From: Lachnospiraceae bacterium
Lineage (GTDB): Bacteria > Bacillota > Clostridia > Lachnospirales > Lachnospiraceae
DNA length: 37,346 bases
Direction of reading: 5' to 3'
Assembly: GCA_024687745.1 (NCBI GenBank)
Contig: JAILEM010000007.1
Coordinates: forward strand, 1-37,346
Shown piece after piece: positions 1-8,325 of this stretch. Each line of letters opens with the position of its first letter. The first letter of the stretch is position 1. The translations under genes and the position numbers were made by a program. The notes under the pieces were generated by a model. It had not been told where the DNA came from. It worked only from the letters and a program-made list of their open reading frames with translations, and did no database searches.

Positions 1-1497
1 GATCCCTCCTGTAAGGATCTTCTTGAAATGATCGTTGAGAAGCTAAAGGGAGTAGTTAATGAGAACCGGGAATTATTAAGCGGTGTAGATGAGGTCCGTA
101 CGATAACATTTAAGGATTGTGACAGGAGAGAGATCGTATACAAGGATGAAAATAATAACCAGTGGATAAGGGTCAACTATCATGTCATAGAGAGAGGACA
201 GGGAACTATAGACCGTCTTCTTATCACTACCTCGATAATGGATGACCAAAGTGCCCAGAAATTAGATGCTGACCGGCTGATAGCCTCACAGAAGGCAGAG
301 CTTGAGGACAGACAGCATATGCTCTTAAATGCCATAGATGAAGCAAATCGCGCAAACAGGGCCAAGACGGTATTTTTCTCAAATATGTCCCATGATATAA
401 GGACTCCGATGAGCGCGATAACCGGATTTTCAAGACTTGCAATGGAGGAGCTTGACGATAAGGAGCATCTTGAAGAATATCTGGGTAAGATAGTCTCTGC
501 CGGGGATCACCTTATGAACCTGATAAACGATATTCTTGACATGAGCAGGATCGAGAGCGGAAAGATGGAGATATCCACATCACCTGTTCTCCTTAGGGAT
601 ATTACCCTTGATTGCGCAGATATGGTGCGGGAAGAGATGAAGGAAAAGGGTGTCGAGTTCATCACGGACATAAAGGATATGGGGGAAGACCGGGTAGAAT
701 GTGACAAGCTTCGTTTTCGCCAGATCCTCATTAATCTTCTTTCAAATGCATACAAGTTTACACCAAAGGGTGGAAAAGTAACCCTTATCGGAAAGCTGCT
801 TGAAAGAAGGGATAAGCTGATATATGAGATTCGTGTAAAGGATACGGGTATCGGTATGTCGGAGGATTTTATAAGGAATATATGGGAGGCATATTCCAGA
901 GAGAAGACAAGCTTTGTGAATGAAACACAGGGAACCGGACTCGGTATGGCAATAGTGCGCAATATCATAAATATGATGCAGGGTACTATCGATATCAAAA
1001 CCGAGCTTGGTAAGGGAAGTGAGTTTATCATAGTCCTTCCGATGGAGCCTTCGGATGAAGCTATTGAGGATCAGGACAAGGATATGGCTGTAGAGGAGGC
1101 AATGAACAGGTCTTATGACGGAAAGACTATCCTTGTGGTTGACGATACACCGATTAATCTTAAACTTGCAGAGCGTGTGCTTGTCAGGTTCGGATTTAAT
1201 GTAAAGACGACAAACAGCGGTGTGGATGCGGTTGAGATAATAAAGGATTCCAAACCCGGAGATATCGATCTTATACTCATGGATGTGCTCATGCCTGTTA
1301 TGGATGGTCTTGAGGCAACTAAAAGGATAAGGGCATTAAAGGATGAGGAGCTTTCAAAGATACCCATTATAGCCATGACGGCGAATGCTTTTTCATCGGA
1401 TATAGATGAGGCGCTTAGTGCGGGAATGAACGCCCATGTACCAAAGCCCTTTGTTAAAGAGGATCTGATAACCAAGATAAACATGAACCTTAAATGA
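1..1497 (+). CDS. Hybrid sensor histidine kinase/response regulator, 5'-truncated by the window edge
   Basis: The frame is open to base 1 with no stop before the ATG at 28, and that ATG has no convincing ribosome site, so the gene probably begins outside the window. Counting from 28, a PAS-like stretch and a coiled helix (about 75-115) lead to the HisKA H-box SNMSHDIRTP, with the phosphoacceptor His near residue 122. A HATPase domain follows with N-box (LINLLSNAYKF), G1 (DTGIGMS) and G2 (GTGLGMAI). A C-terminal receiver starts at TILVVDDTPIN, with the phosphoacceptor Asp in LILMDVLMP and the conserved Lys in PKPF. It should autophosphorylate on His and pass phosphate to its own receiver. No output or HPt domain follows, so the downstream partner is unknown. 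No membrane segment is visible in the part present. It is convergent with the next gene and shares a terminator with it. Confidence 0.9.
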   Translation, partial: DPSCKDLLEMIVEKLKGVVNENRELLSGVDEVRTITFKDCDRREIVYKDENNNQWIRVNYHVIERGQGTIDRLLITTSIMDDQSAQKLDADRLIASQKAELEDRQHMLLNAIDEANRANRAKTVFFSNMSHDIRTPMSAITGFSRLAMEELDDKEHLEEYLGKIVSAGDHLMNLINDILDMSRIESGKMEISTSPVLLRDITLDCADMVREEMKEKGVEFITDIKDMGEDRVECDKLRFRQILINLLSNAYKFTPKGGKVTLIGKLLERRDKLIYEIRVKDTGIGMSEDFIRNIWEAYSREKTSFVNETQGTGLGMAIVRNIINMMQGTIDIKTELGKGSEFIIVLPMEPSDEAIEDQDKDMAVEEAMNRSYDGKTILVVDDTPINLKLAERVLVRFGFNVKTTNSGVDAVEIIKDSKPGDIDLILMDVLMPVMDGLEATKRIRALKDEELSKIPIIAMTANAFSSDIDEALSAGMNAHVPKPFVKEDLITKINMNLK

Positions 1498-1505
1498 TAT
1501 GACAG

Positions 1506-1541
1506 AAAAGGAGCTTATAAGTTGTCCGAAGCTCCTTTTTT
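1506..1541. terminator. Bidirectional rho-independent terminator
   Basis: An 11-bp perfect stem (AAAAGGAGCTT at 1506-1516 with AAGCTCCTTTT at 1529-1539) encloses a 12-nt loop. It runs into T on the plus strand, and the A-rich left arm gives a T run on the minus strand. It lies between two convergent genes and can serve both. Confidence 0.85.
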
Positions 1542-1557
1542 GTATAGTGTTAAATGT

Positions 1558-3270
1558 TTAATCCTGCTCCATGGGTTTAAAGGGACAGCTTCTGATCATT
1601 TCCGTGGCTGTATCAAAATCTACAGGCTTGCTGTAGTAGTATCCCTGCGCATAGTCGCAGCCCATATTGAGAAGCTTTTTGCCCTGGGCAGATGTTTCGA
1701 CTCCCTCAGCTATGGTATGAATGTTTAGTTGATTTGCGATCGTGATCACATTTTCTATAAGTATCGATGCTTTAGGATCCTCGGTTATCTTATCGGTAAA
1801 GGATTTATCGATCTTTATTATGTCGGCGTCGATATTGTAGAGGAGTGATAATGATGAATAACCGGTGCCGAAGTCATCTATTGAAATGAAAAGCCCGGGC
1901 TTTTTCAGGATCTTTACGAAATCAATGAGTCTGTTATATTCATGATCCTTTATGCTTTCTGTTATCTCTATTTCTATTTCCCGTGCTTCAAGACTATTAT
2001 CGCTTATTATTTCAAAGATCTTTTTTTCTATATCGGGAACAAAAAGACATTTTTTTGAAAAATTACTGGAGATCCTTGGGGGATTCAGTCCCATATCCTT
2101 CCATTTCTTTACGGATCTGCACGTCTCTTCGAAAATGGCAAGGTCTAACTCCGGTATGAGCCCTTCCCTGTCTAAGATCGGGATGAACTGATCCGGAAAT
2201 ATCAGACTGCCCTCATGAAACCACCGGCACAGTGCTTCAAACCCTGCAAGCTTTCCTGTTTTCATATTTACCTTTGGCTGGAAATAAGGGACAAACTCAT
2301 GATTCTTTATGGCAAAAGGAAATGATGAGATAACATCATGGCTTAACATAAGCCTTTTTTTCAGGTCATCGTTATAGTACATAACAGATTCCCTGGCATA
2401 GTTTTTGCCTATACCCAAAGCCACATTGGCATCGTTCATCCTCTCATGAAACGGCTTATCTTCATTCTTATTAAGAAGCGAGATCCCGAATCTTGCGCCA
2501 ACCTCAAAACGGCTGTGTGGAGAGGATTGAAGAGAGGATATCACGATATTTTCAGTTTTTTTCAAAAAAGGATCCAGATTATTTTTGTTTATACATACTA
2601 TAAAGCTGTCTCCGCCTATCCTTCCGGCAATCTCATTCTCTTCCACCAGATTTACAAGCTTTCTGGAATAGATCCTTATGACCTCGTCACCGACACCTGC
2701 ACCGACTGTATCATTTATGTACTGGAAATTCTTAAGGTTCATACATATAACTGCGATTTCCGAAGGAGGAATGAGTTTTATCATTCTCTCATACGCGTAT
2801 CTGACACATATTACATTGGGAATGTCCGTAAGGGGATCAGATAATTCGGCATGCTCAAGCATGCTTTTCATATTATGTCTGCTTGCGAGAAGATATACCA
2901 CATCGGCAAAAAACTGGTAATAATCCCTGTCCACATCCTCAGGTCTTATGCTTTCCTCAAACTCTATATAGGCATGAACGTATTCGAAACCGTTGTAGTA
3001 ATAATCAAATTTCATTGTGAATCCGGATTTTTTCCCCGAATCATATAAGATAAACTTATTATCTACTTCCTCTGTATTAAAAACGATCTTTCCGGTCCGC
3101 TGATCCCTGTATCTGCCCTCTTCGCCGAGATTCATGTCATAATACATCTTTACAACATTGAGACTGTCGCAAAGCTCCTTATACGGGTTTCCGTCCGGAG
3201 TTATATCATTTAATGCTGTCTCATAGAGAAGAGTTTTAAGGGCATCTGTGGTTTCTTCTTTAATGATCAT
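1558..3270 (-). CDS. GGDEF (degenerate)-EAL protein, probable c-di-GMP phosphodiesterase
   Basis: 570 aa and no membrane segment, so probably cytosolic. The N-terminal 140 residues are an unrecognised module. A GGDEF domain spans about 145-300, but its signature reads GGDSF (219-223); the changed fourth residue probably abolishes cyclase activity. The EAL domain (about 318-560) looks complete: FEALCR (E345), the Asn in RISSNFS, EIEITES, the DDFGTGYSS loop (D465-D466), IKIDKS, AEGVET and AQGYYYSKP. Hydrolysis of c-di-GMP is therefore likely, with the degenerate GGDEF possibly a GTP-sensing or structural module. The start ATG at 3270 is preceded by AGGAAAG at suitable spacing. It lies 59 nt downstream of the AraC-type regulator on the same strand with no clear terminator between them, so the two may be co-transcribed. 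Confidence 0.9.
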   Translation of the reverse strand: MIIKEETTDALKTLLYETALNDITPDGNPYKELCDSLNVVKMYYDMNLGEEGRYRDQRTGKIVFNTEEVDNKFILYDSGKKSGFTMKFDYYYNGFEYVHAYIEFEESIRPEDVDRDYYQFFADVVYLLASRHNMKSMLEHAELSDPLTDIPNVICVRYAYERMIKLIPPSEIAVICMNLKNFQYINDTVGAGVGDEVIRIYSRKLVNLVEENEIAGRIGGDSFIVCINKNNLDPFLKKTENIVISSLQSSPHSRFEVGARFGISLLNKNEDKPFHERMNDANVALGIGKNYARESVMYYNDDLKKRLMLSHDVISSFPFAIKNHEFVPYFQPKVNMKTGKLAGFEALCRWFHEGSLIFPDQFIPILDREGLIPELDLAIFEETCRSVKKWKDMGLNPPRISSNFSKKCLFVPDIEKKIFEIISDNSLEAREIEIEITESIKDHEYNRLIDFVKILKKPGLFISIDDFGTGYSSLSLLYNIDADIIKIDKSFTDKITEDPKASILIENVITIANQLNIHTIAEGVETSAQGKKLLNMGCDYAQGYYYSKPVDFDTATEMIRSCPFKPMEQD

Positions 3271-3329
3271 TTTCTTTCCTCATAATTATAAAATTATATT
3301 TTATTATAACATAAAAATGAGAGAAAGAC

Positions 3330-4175
3330 TTATAGGAAAGAGTTGTTATAGCCATTACTTCGACATTCGGAAGGAGACTTTCCAAAATGACGTTTAAAGG
3401 CCTTGGAAAAGGTAAAGGTATCCCCATATCCTACAGATGATGCTATCTCGTTTATGCTCAGATTCCCGTCCGACAGCATTTTAAAGGCGATTTTCATCCG
3501 GTAGGTTATAAGATATTCCTGGATGGAGTAGCCGGTGGCCTGTTTAAATAATCTCGTAAGATAGCTTCTGTTAAGACCAAGGACGAAGGCAATATTTTTA
3601 ACATTCACGGGCTCTGAGTATTTAAGCCTTATAAAGGAGATGACATTCTTTACATATAACAGTGAACTGTCGGAAGGCTCATCCCTTTTTTCGGCTGAAT
3701 TTTCTATCATATAATCACAGATCTTATAAAGATTTCCGATGCAGTAATACTGTCTGGTATAATTCTTCAGCATGTCCTTTGCAAGCGCCTCTATCTTATC
3801 CTCACAGGAAAGAGGTGTATAAACAGGGTTTTCCGCGGTAAGCCCTGCCTCCTTAAGAATAAGGGGGATCTTAGGACCTCCTATATGAAACCATATGTAT
3901 TCCCATGGATCATCCTTATCGGCCTGATAGAAGGTTTTCGTATCCGGGGGGATGAGAAAGATCTGGTGAGCGCTCACGTCGTACTGCTTTCCGTTAAGAC
4001 GTATTATTCCCTTTCCGTTAAGGATTATATGGATTATTATCCTGTTCTTGACAAAATGTTCATATGAGTAGAGCGGCTCGCATTTATTTGTTCCAAGCTC
4101 ATAAAGATAAAAATCATCCGAATCCTCATAATTGACAAATTTGCAGAAGTCGCATCCTTCAAGCTCCTGTGGCAT
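3330..4175 (-). CDS. AraC-family transcriptional regulator with cupin sensor domain
   Basis: 281 aa. The N-terminal part (about 30-110) is an AraC-type cupin: the stretch IIHIILNGKGIIRLNGKQYD and the following IPPDTKTFYQADKDDPWEY match the usual sugar-sensing fold. The C-terminal 100 residues hold two helix-turn-helix units, VNVKNIAFVLGLNRSYLTRL followed by FKQATGYSIQEYL, and LSINEIASSVGYGDTFTFSK followed by the signature tail FKRHFGKSPSECR. The start is supported by GGAGGTG just upstream. It is divergent from the alpha-galactosidase gene. The usual role of such regulators is ligand-dependent activation of the adjacent sugar genes, so this is the best candidate to bind the shared motif at 4259 and 6633. 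The inducer is unknown; a galactose-containing oligosaccharide is inferred from context. Confidence 0.92.
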   Translation of the reverse strand: MPQELEGCDFCKFVNYEDSDDFYLYELGTNKCEPLYSYEHFVKNRIIIHIILNGKGIIRLNGKQYDVSAHQIFLIPPDTKTFYQADKDDPWEYIWFHIGGPKIPLILKEAGLTAENPVYTPLSCEDKIEALAKDMLKNYTRQYYCIGNLYKICDYMIENSAEKRDEPSDSSLLYVKNVISFIRLKYSEPVNVKNIAFVLGLNRSYLTRLFKQATGYSIQEYLITYRMKIAFKMLSDGNLSINEIASSVGYGDTFTFSKAFKRHFGKSPSECRSNGYNNSFL

Positions 4176-4222
4176 AAAGCACCTCCGTGGAATGACCTGA
4201 ACATAAGATCAGTGTTTTGATA

Positions 4223-4250
4223 ATTATACTATAACCGATCGTAAAATCAA
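4223..4250 (-). promoter_or_regulatory. Probable promoter of the AraC-type regulator
   Basis: On the minus strand, TTGATT (plus 4245-4250), a 16-bp spacer and a perfect TATAAT (plus 4223-4228) lie about 50 bp before the regulator's start. The shared inverted motif at 4259-4273 begins 9 bp upstream of this -35 box, so one site could influence both divergent promoters. Confidence 0.5.
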
Positions 4251-4258
4251 AGATTCAT

Positions 4259-4273
4259 AGTCACACTTTGACA
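4259..4273. promoter_or_regulatory. Candidate operator, copy 1 (AGTCA-N5-TGACA)
   Basis: This imperfect 15-bp inverted repeat lies in the divergent regulator/alpha-galactosidase interval. The 15-nt stretch 4260-4274 matches 6634-6648 at 13 positions. In both places the motif begins exactly 59 bp upstream of a -10 box. Assignment to the neighbouring AraC-type regulator is inference; AraC proteins more often bind direct half-sites. Confidence 0.55.
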
Positions 4274-4294
4274 TTCAAATATCAAATTAAGCCA

Positions 4295-4323
4295 TTATTA
4301 TACGGAACGAAAGATAATATAAT
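4295..4323 (+). promoter_or_regulatory. Probable activator-dependent promoter of the alpha-galactosidase gene
   Basis: A perfect TATAAT occurs at 4318-4323, with only TTATTA at the -35 position (4295-4300, 17-bp spacer). A weak -35 with a conserved motif about 60 bp upstream of the -10 fits positive control. The gene starts 65 bp further on. Confidence 0.5.
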
Positions 4324-4387
4324 CACATTACCCTGACTGATCGCGCTTTTTAAAGTTTATTTATTTTACTGATGAAAGGGTTTATGA

Positions 4388-6598
4388 ATGAACATTATTT
4401 GGAATAAAACATCAGGTCAGTTTCATTTATACAATGACCGGATCAGCTATATCATGGGGATCGCCGTAAACGGAGAACTGACGAATCTGTATTTCGGAAA
4501 GAGGATCCATGATAAGGAGAACATGTCATATGTTATATTTCGCACGGCAATGCCAAATGTTTTGGTGGATCCTGATACCGAAAGCTATTCAATGGAGCTC
4601 AACCGTCAGGAATATCCTTCTTTCGGAACAACAGACTTTGGTATGCATGCCTTTGAGGCAGAGACTCCTAACGGTTCGGCCGTAAGTACTTTCGTGTATA
4701 AAAGTCACATGATCTGTCAGGGGAAAAAGGGGATAGAAGGACTTCCCGCCACATATGCGGATAAGGAAGAGGCGATGACCCTTGACATTGAACTTGAGGA
4801 TGAGGAAGCCAGGATGAGTCTTGTTCTGTCCTATACAGTATTTAGAGATTATCCGGTTATAGCAAGGCATGCCGCCTTTAAATATCACGGAAATGAAAAG
4901 GTCAGGCTTAAAAGGGCTCTTTCATGCTGTCTGGATCTTCCCGATCAGGAATATGAGTGGATCCAGTTTTCGGGAGCGTGGGCAAGGGAGAGGATACCGT
5001 CGGTAAGAAAGTTAGGAAGCGGAATCGTTTCTGTCGAAAGCAGAAGAGGAGTATCAAGCGCAAATCATAACCCGTTTGTGATAATAAAAAGACCTGATAC
5101 CAATGAATCTCAGGGTGAGGCTATCGGTTTTTCCTTTGTGTACAGCGGTAATTTTATCGCTGCAGCGGAGGGGGGATCCTTTGGCAGGCTGAGAGTTCTT
5201 ATGGGAATACATCCAGACCGCTTCTGCTTTAAGCTTTCGGGTGGAGAGAGCTTTGAAACACCGGAAGTGATAATGGCATATACCGATGGCGGACTTAATG
5301 ATCTTAGCAGGAGCTATCACAGACTTTATAACAATAATCTTGTGAGAGGCAGATGGAAGAACGAACCAAGACCTATCCTCAATAATAACTGGGAAGCTAC
5401 TTTTATGGATTTTACCGAAGAGAGGATACTTAAGATAGCATCTAAGGCAAAGGAAGCCGGTGTTGAGCTTTTTGTTCTTGACGACGGGTGGTTTGGTGAG
5501 AGAAATGATGATTTTGCAGGGCTTGGAGACTGGGTTGAGAATACAGACAAGCTTCCGCAGGGAATGGCCGGTCTTTCAAGAAAGATAAATGCTATGGGAC
5601 TTAAATTCGGATTCTGGATAGAACCTGAAATGGTCAATCCCGACAGTAATCTGTACAGAAGACATCCTGACTGGGTGCTTTCTTCTCCGGGAAGGAAGCC
5701 TTCCTTAGGCAGACATCAGCTCGTCCTTGATTTTTCAAGAAAAGAGGTCGTGGATCATATCTATAACATGCTTTACAAGGTAATAGACGGGGCAATGATC
5801 AGCTACATCAAATGGGATATGAACAGGTCATTAAGTGAGGTGTACAGCCAGACTGCAGAGTCTGAGGAACAGGGAGGAGTTTATCACAGATATGTTCTTG
5901 GAATGTACAGTCTGTATGAAAGACTTATAGCTGCATTTCCTGATATCCTTTTTGAATCCTGTTCCTCCGGAGGAAACAGATTTGATGCCGGAATGCTTTA
6001 TTACGCCCCACAGGCATGGTGTTCCGATAATACGGATGCAATAGACAGGATACGCATACAGTACGGTACATCCTACGGATATCCGATAGTGTCTGTAGGT
6101 TCACACGTATCTGCCGTTCCAAACCAGCAGACAGGGAGGAGTGTATCTATAGAAACCAGGGCAAATGTGGCTTACTTTGGAACCTTTGGATATGAGCTTG
6201 ACCTTAATGAATTAAACGAAGAGGAATTTGAAAAGGTCAGGGAGCAGATCCGGTTTATGAAGAAATACCGCTCTCTGATCCAATTTGGGGATTTTTACAG
6301 ACTGAGATCACCCTTTGAAACCGATCAGGCTGCCTGGATAGTTGTTTCGGAAGATAAGAATACGGCACTGCTTGGGTTTTACTGCCTCAGGGCCAATGTC
6401 AATATGCTTCCCGGATTTCTGAAGCTTTCAGGCCTTGATCCGGACAGGCTTTATATGATGGAAAATGAAAAATACTATGGAGATGAGCTCATGAATATGG
6501 GGGTTGCCATATCCCGTTTTTATAAAAAAGGATTTACCATAGCTGAGGATCATACGTCCTTTGTTACTGTGATAGAGGCCATCGATCAGGGTATATAG
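4388..6598 (+). CDS. Alpha-galactosidase, glycoside hydrolase family 36
   Basis: 736 aa, the usual size for bacterial GH36 enzymes of the AgaA/RafA type, which release terminal alpha-1,6-galactose from raffinose-family sugars or galactomannan fragments. An N-terminal beta-sandwich precedes the TIM barrel, which begins near NNWEATFMDF. Diagnostic motifs are LFVLDDGWFG, the nucleophile in YIKWDMNRS (Asp477), the substrate loop ESCSSGGNRFD and the acid/base in CSDNTDAID (Asp547); these positions are within one residue of those known for the Geobacillus enzyme. No signal peptide is present, so it works in the cytosol on imported oligosaccharides. The ATG is preceded by GAAAGGG. It is the first gene of the sugar locus, followed after 207 bp by the binding protein with its own promoter. 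The preferred substrate cannot be read from the sequence. Confidence 0.95.
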   Translation: MNIIWNKTSGQFHLYNDRISYIMGIAVNGELTNLYFGKRIHDKENMSYVIFRTAMPNVLVDPDTESYSMELNRQEYPSFGTTDFGMHAFEAETPNGSAVSTFVYKSHMICQGKKGIEGLPATYADKEEAMTLDIELEDEEARMSLVLSYTVFRDYPVIARHAAFKYHGNEKVRLKRALSCCLDLPDQEYEWIQFSGAWARERIPSVRKLGSGIVSVESRRGVSSANHNPFVIIKRPDTNESQGEAIGFSFVYSGNFIAAAEGGSFGRLRVLMGIHPDRFCFKLSGGESFETPEVIMAYTDGGLNDLSRSYHRLYNNNLVRGRWKNEPRPILNNNWEATFMDFTEERILKIASKAKEAGVELFVLDDGWFGERNDDFAGLGDWVENTDKLPQGMAGLSRKINAMGLKFGFWIEPEMVNPDSNLYRRHPDWVLSSPGRKPSLGRHQLVLDFSRKEVVDHIYNMLYKVIDGAMISYIKWDMNRSLSEVYSQTAESEEQGGVYHRYVLGMYSLYERLIAAFPDILFESCSSGGNRFDAGMLYYAPQAWCSDNTDAIDRIRIQYGTSYGYPIVSVGSHVSAVPNQQTGRSVSIETRANVAYFGTFGYELDLNELNEEEFEKVREQIRFMKKYRSLIQFGDFYRLRSPFETDQAAWIVVSEDKNTALLGFYCLRANVNMLPGFLKLSGLDPDRLYMMENEKYYGDELMNMGVAISRFYKKGFTIAEDHTSFVTVIEAIDQGI

Positions 6599-6632
6599 GG
6601 AAGAAGAGGGGGAAGAGCATCAAAAGAAGTCA

Positions 6633-6647
6633 TGTCACAAATTGACA
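6633..6647. promoter_or_regulatory. Candidate operator, copy 2 (TGTCA-N5-TGACA)
   Basis: This is a perfect 5-bp inverted repeat with a 5-bp spacer, matching the motif at 4259-4273. Again it starts exactly 59 bp upstream of a -10-like box (TATCAT at 6692). It suggests that the transporter operon and the alpha-galactosidase are controlled by the same regulator. Confidence 0.55.
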
Positions 6648-6668
6648 TCAAAAGAACACGAAATACCA

Positions 6669-6697
6669 TTTTAAAACCCTCAACGGTTGTTTATCAT
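6669..6697 (+). promoter_or_regulatory. Probable promoter of the sugar ABC transporter operon
   Basis: TATCAT (6692-6697, one mismatch to TATAAT) lies 17 bp after a poor -35 (TTTTAA, 6669-6674). It has the same layout as the alpha-galactosidase promoter and gives a leader of about 105 nt before the binding-protein start. Confidence 0.4.
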
Positions 6698-6720
6698 AAG
6701 ATTGCGATCAGAAAGGGAAG

Positions 6721-6757
6721 ATGACCTTTGGTCATAGGGAGGATGATCCTTGGTCAT
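6721..6757. repeat. Two tandem 15-bp palindromes in the binding-protein leader
   Basis: ATGACCTTTGGTCAT (6721-6735, perfect 6-bp arms) and ATGATCCTTGGTCAT (6743-6757) are 13/15 identical and lie 22 bp apart centre to centre, about two helical turns. They fall in the untranslated leader, downstream of the predicted promoter and upstream of the ribosome site (6791-6800). They could be a double repressor operator on one DNA face or two short RNA hairpins. Confidence 0.5.
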
Positions 6758-6805
6758 AAACAAAAACAATATTTATTATTTTGGTTATTCAGGAGGAAAG
6801 CTTTT

Positions 6806-8161
6806 ATGAAAAAACGAGTAATAGCAATTTTATTAAGTGCTTTGACGGCAGTTTCGATCGTTGGCTGTGCCGGCGCCGGAGCAGCAGCACCCGCAGCCGA
6901 TGCAGGCAGTGCTGAGGCTGTGGAAGAAGAGGCAGAGGCAGCACCGGCAGAAGAAGAGGCTGCACCTGACAGCATAGGATCAAGTGTTGAAGGGGAACTC
7001 TCCATCACCATCTGGGATGAAGGCCAGAGAGAAGGTCTTCAGAAGATAGTTGATAAGTGGAGCGAAGAGTCGGGAATAAAGGCAACGATCCAGGTTGTGG
7101 ACTGGAATAATTACTGGACACTGCTTGAAGCAGGAGCAACAGGCGGAGAGCTTCCCGATGTGTTCTGGATGCATTCCAATGTAGCACAGAAATATATGGA
7201 GAACGATATGCTCCTTGATCTTACCGACAGGATAGCATCAAGTGATAAGATCGATATGAGCAATTACTATGAGGGTATTGTTAATCTTTACCAGTCAGAC
7301 GGAAAGCAGTATGCAGTTCCCAAGGATATCGATACAATAGCTCTTTGGTATAACAAGACTATATTTGATGAGATGGGAGTTCCTTATCCCGATGATACCT
7401 GGACCTGGGAAGATTTTGCGGAAAATGCAAAGAAGCTTACGAACGATGAGCATTGGGGATATGCCATAGCTCCCGGAAATAACCAGGAGGGTTATTACAA
7501 CACGATTTATTCAATGGGCGGTTATGTTATCAGTGATGACAAGAAGACATCAGGTATGGATGATCCCAACAGTATCAAGGCTGTAAAGCTCTTTACAGAT
7601 ATGATAGCAGAAGGTTCCTGCCCCGATCTTGCAACTGTATCCGAAACAGCACCAAATGAACTTTTAAGCGCAGGTAAGGTAGCTATGTCAATAAACGGAT
7701 CATGGATGCTTGCAGGGTACAGAGATAATGAATATACGGCAGAAAACTGTGATGTTGCGGTATTACCTTACACATCATCACCTGACGATCGTGTATCCAT
7801 CTATAACGGACTCGGATGGGCTGCTTCAGCAAACGGAAAGAATACCGATGCTGCATGGTCACTTATAGAGTATCTCGGTTCCAAGGAAGCACAGATCGAG
7901 CAGGCAGAGCTTGGTGTTACAATGTCGGCTTATAAGGGAACCTCAGATTCATGGGTAAACAGCGTTTCATGCTTTGATCTTAACGGTCATATGAAGATGC
8001 TTGATGCAAAGCTTGTATTCAGACCTTACTCAAGAGATACTACAGTTTGGGAAGATATGATGATCGAAAAGCTTCAGGATGCCTGGACAGGTGACAAGCC
8101 TGTAGAGGATGTCTGCAAGGATATAGCGGAAGAGATGAATGCAGCTCTTGCAGAGGAATAA
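6806..8161 (+). CDS. Sugar ABC transporter substrate-binding lipoprotein (CUT1 family)
   Basis: 451 aa from the ATG at 6806, chosen because AGGAGGAAAG (6791-6800) precedes it and a lipoprotein signal follows immediately: MKKR, a hydrophobic core, then lipobox IVGC with Cys21. Reading through from further upstream would bury the signal. After the Cys comes an Ala/Glu-rich tether of about 40 residues, then a family 1 solute-binding fold beginning LSITIWDEGQ, with the usual landmarks DVFWMHS, AVPKDIDTIALWYNKTIFDE, WTWEDFAENAKKL and INGSWML. It is anchored outside the cell and delivers sugar to the two permeases encoded next. The ligand is probably an oligosaccharide containing galactose and/or mannose, inferred from the flanking hydrolases. 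No ATPase is encoded nearby; many Firmicutes CUT1 systems share an MsmK-type ATPase encoded elsewhere. Confidence 0.93.
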   Translation: MKKRVIAILLSALTAVSIVGCAGAGAAAPAADAGSAEAVEEEAEAAPAEEEAAPDSIGSSVEGELSITIWDEGQREGLQKIVDKWSEESGIKATIQVVDWNNYWTLLEAGATGGELPDVFWMHSNVAQKYMENDMLLDLTDRIASSDKIDMSNYYEGIVNLYQSDGKQYAVPKDIDTIALWYNKTIFDEMGVPYPDDTWTWEDFAENAKKLTNDEHWGYAIAPGNNQEGYYNTIYSMGGYVISDDKKTSGMDDPNSIKAVKLFTDMIAEGSCPDLATVSETAPNELLSAGKVAMSINGSWMLAGYRDNEYTAENCDVAVLPYTSSPDDRVSIYNGLGWAASANGKNTDAAWSLIEYLGSKEAQIEQAELGVTMSAYKGTSDSWVNSVSCFDLNGHMKMLDAKLVFRPYSRDTTVWEDMMIEKLQDAWTGDKPVEDVCKDIAEEMNAALAEE

Positions 8162-8200
8162 AAAAGAAACTAACCGGTATTTGGTGGGTTACTAAAAATG

Positions 8201-8245
8201 AAACCGGGTGTGTCAGGGAAAGCTTCCCCGGCACACTCGCGGTTT
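8201..8245 (+). other. Intercistronic hairpin between binding protein and permease genes
   Basis: A long imperfect stem pairs AAACCG (8201-8206) with CGGTTT (8240-8245), then GTGTG with CACAC, closing on GGGAA/TTCCC. No T run follows, so it looks more like an mRNA 3'-end stabiliser or partial attenuator than a full terminator. Such an element would explain more binding protein than permease, a common arrangement in these operons. Confidence 0.55.
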
Positions 8246-8325
8246 CAGGATGATTTTCAGGATAACAGGAAAAGATCATTTCAGGACTGATGATCTTTGT
8301 TAAATAAAGCGTTAAGGAGTAGCAA

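Noticed and set aside
507-1031. 174-aa open frame on the minus strand inside the first histidine kinase gene
   Set aside because: It is a Ser/Leu/Ile-rich shadow of a kinase with strong motifs on the other strand and has no ribosome site.
2446-2844. 132-aa plus-strand frame inside the GGDEF/EAL gene
   Set aside because: It overlaps the GGDEF core on the opposite strand, has no recognisable protein features and no ribosome site.
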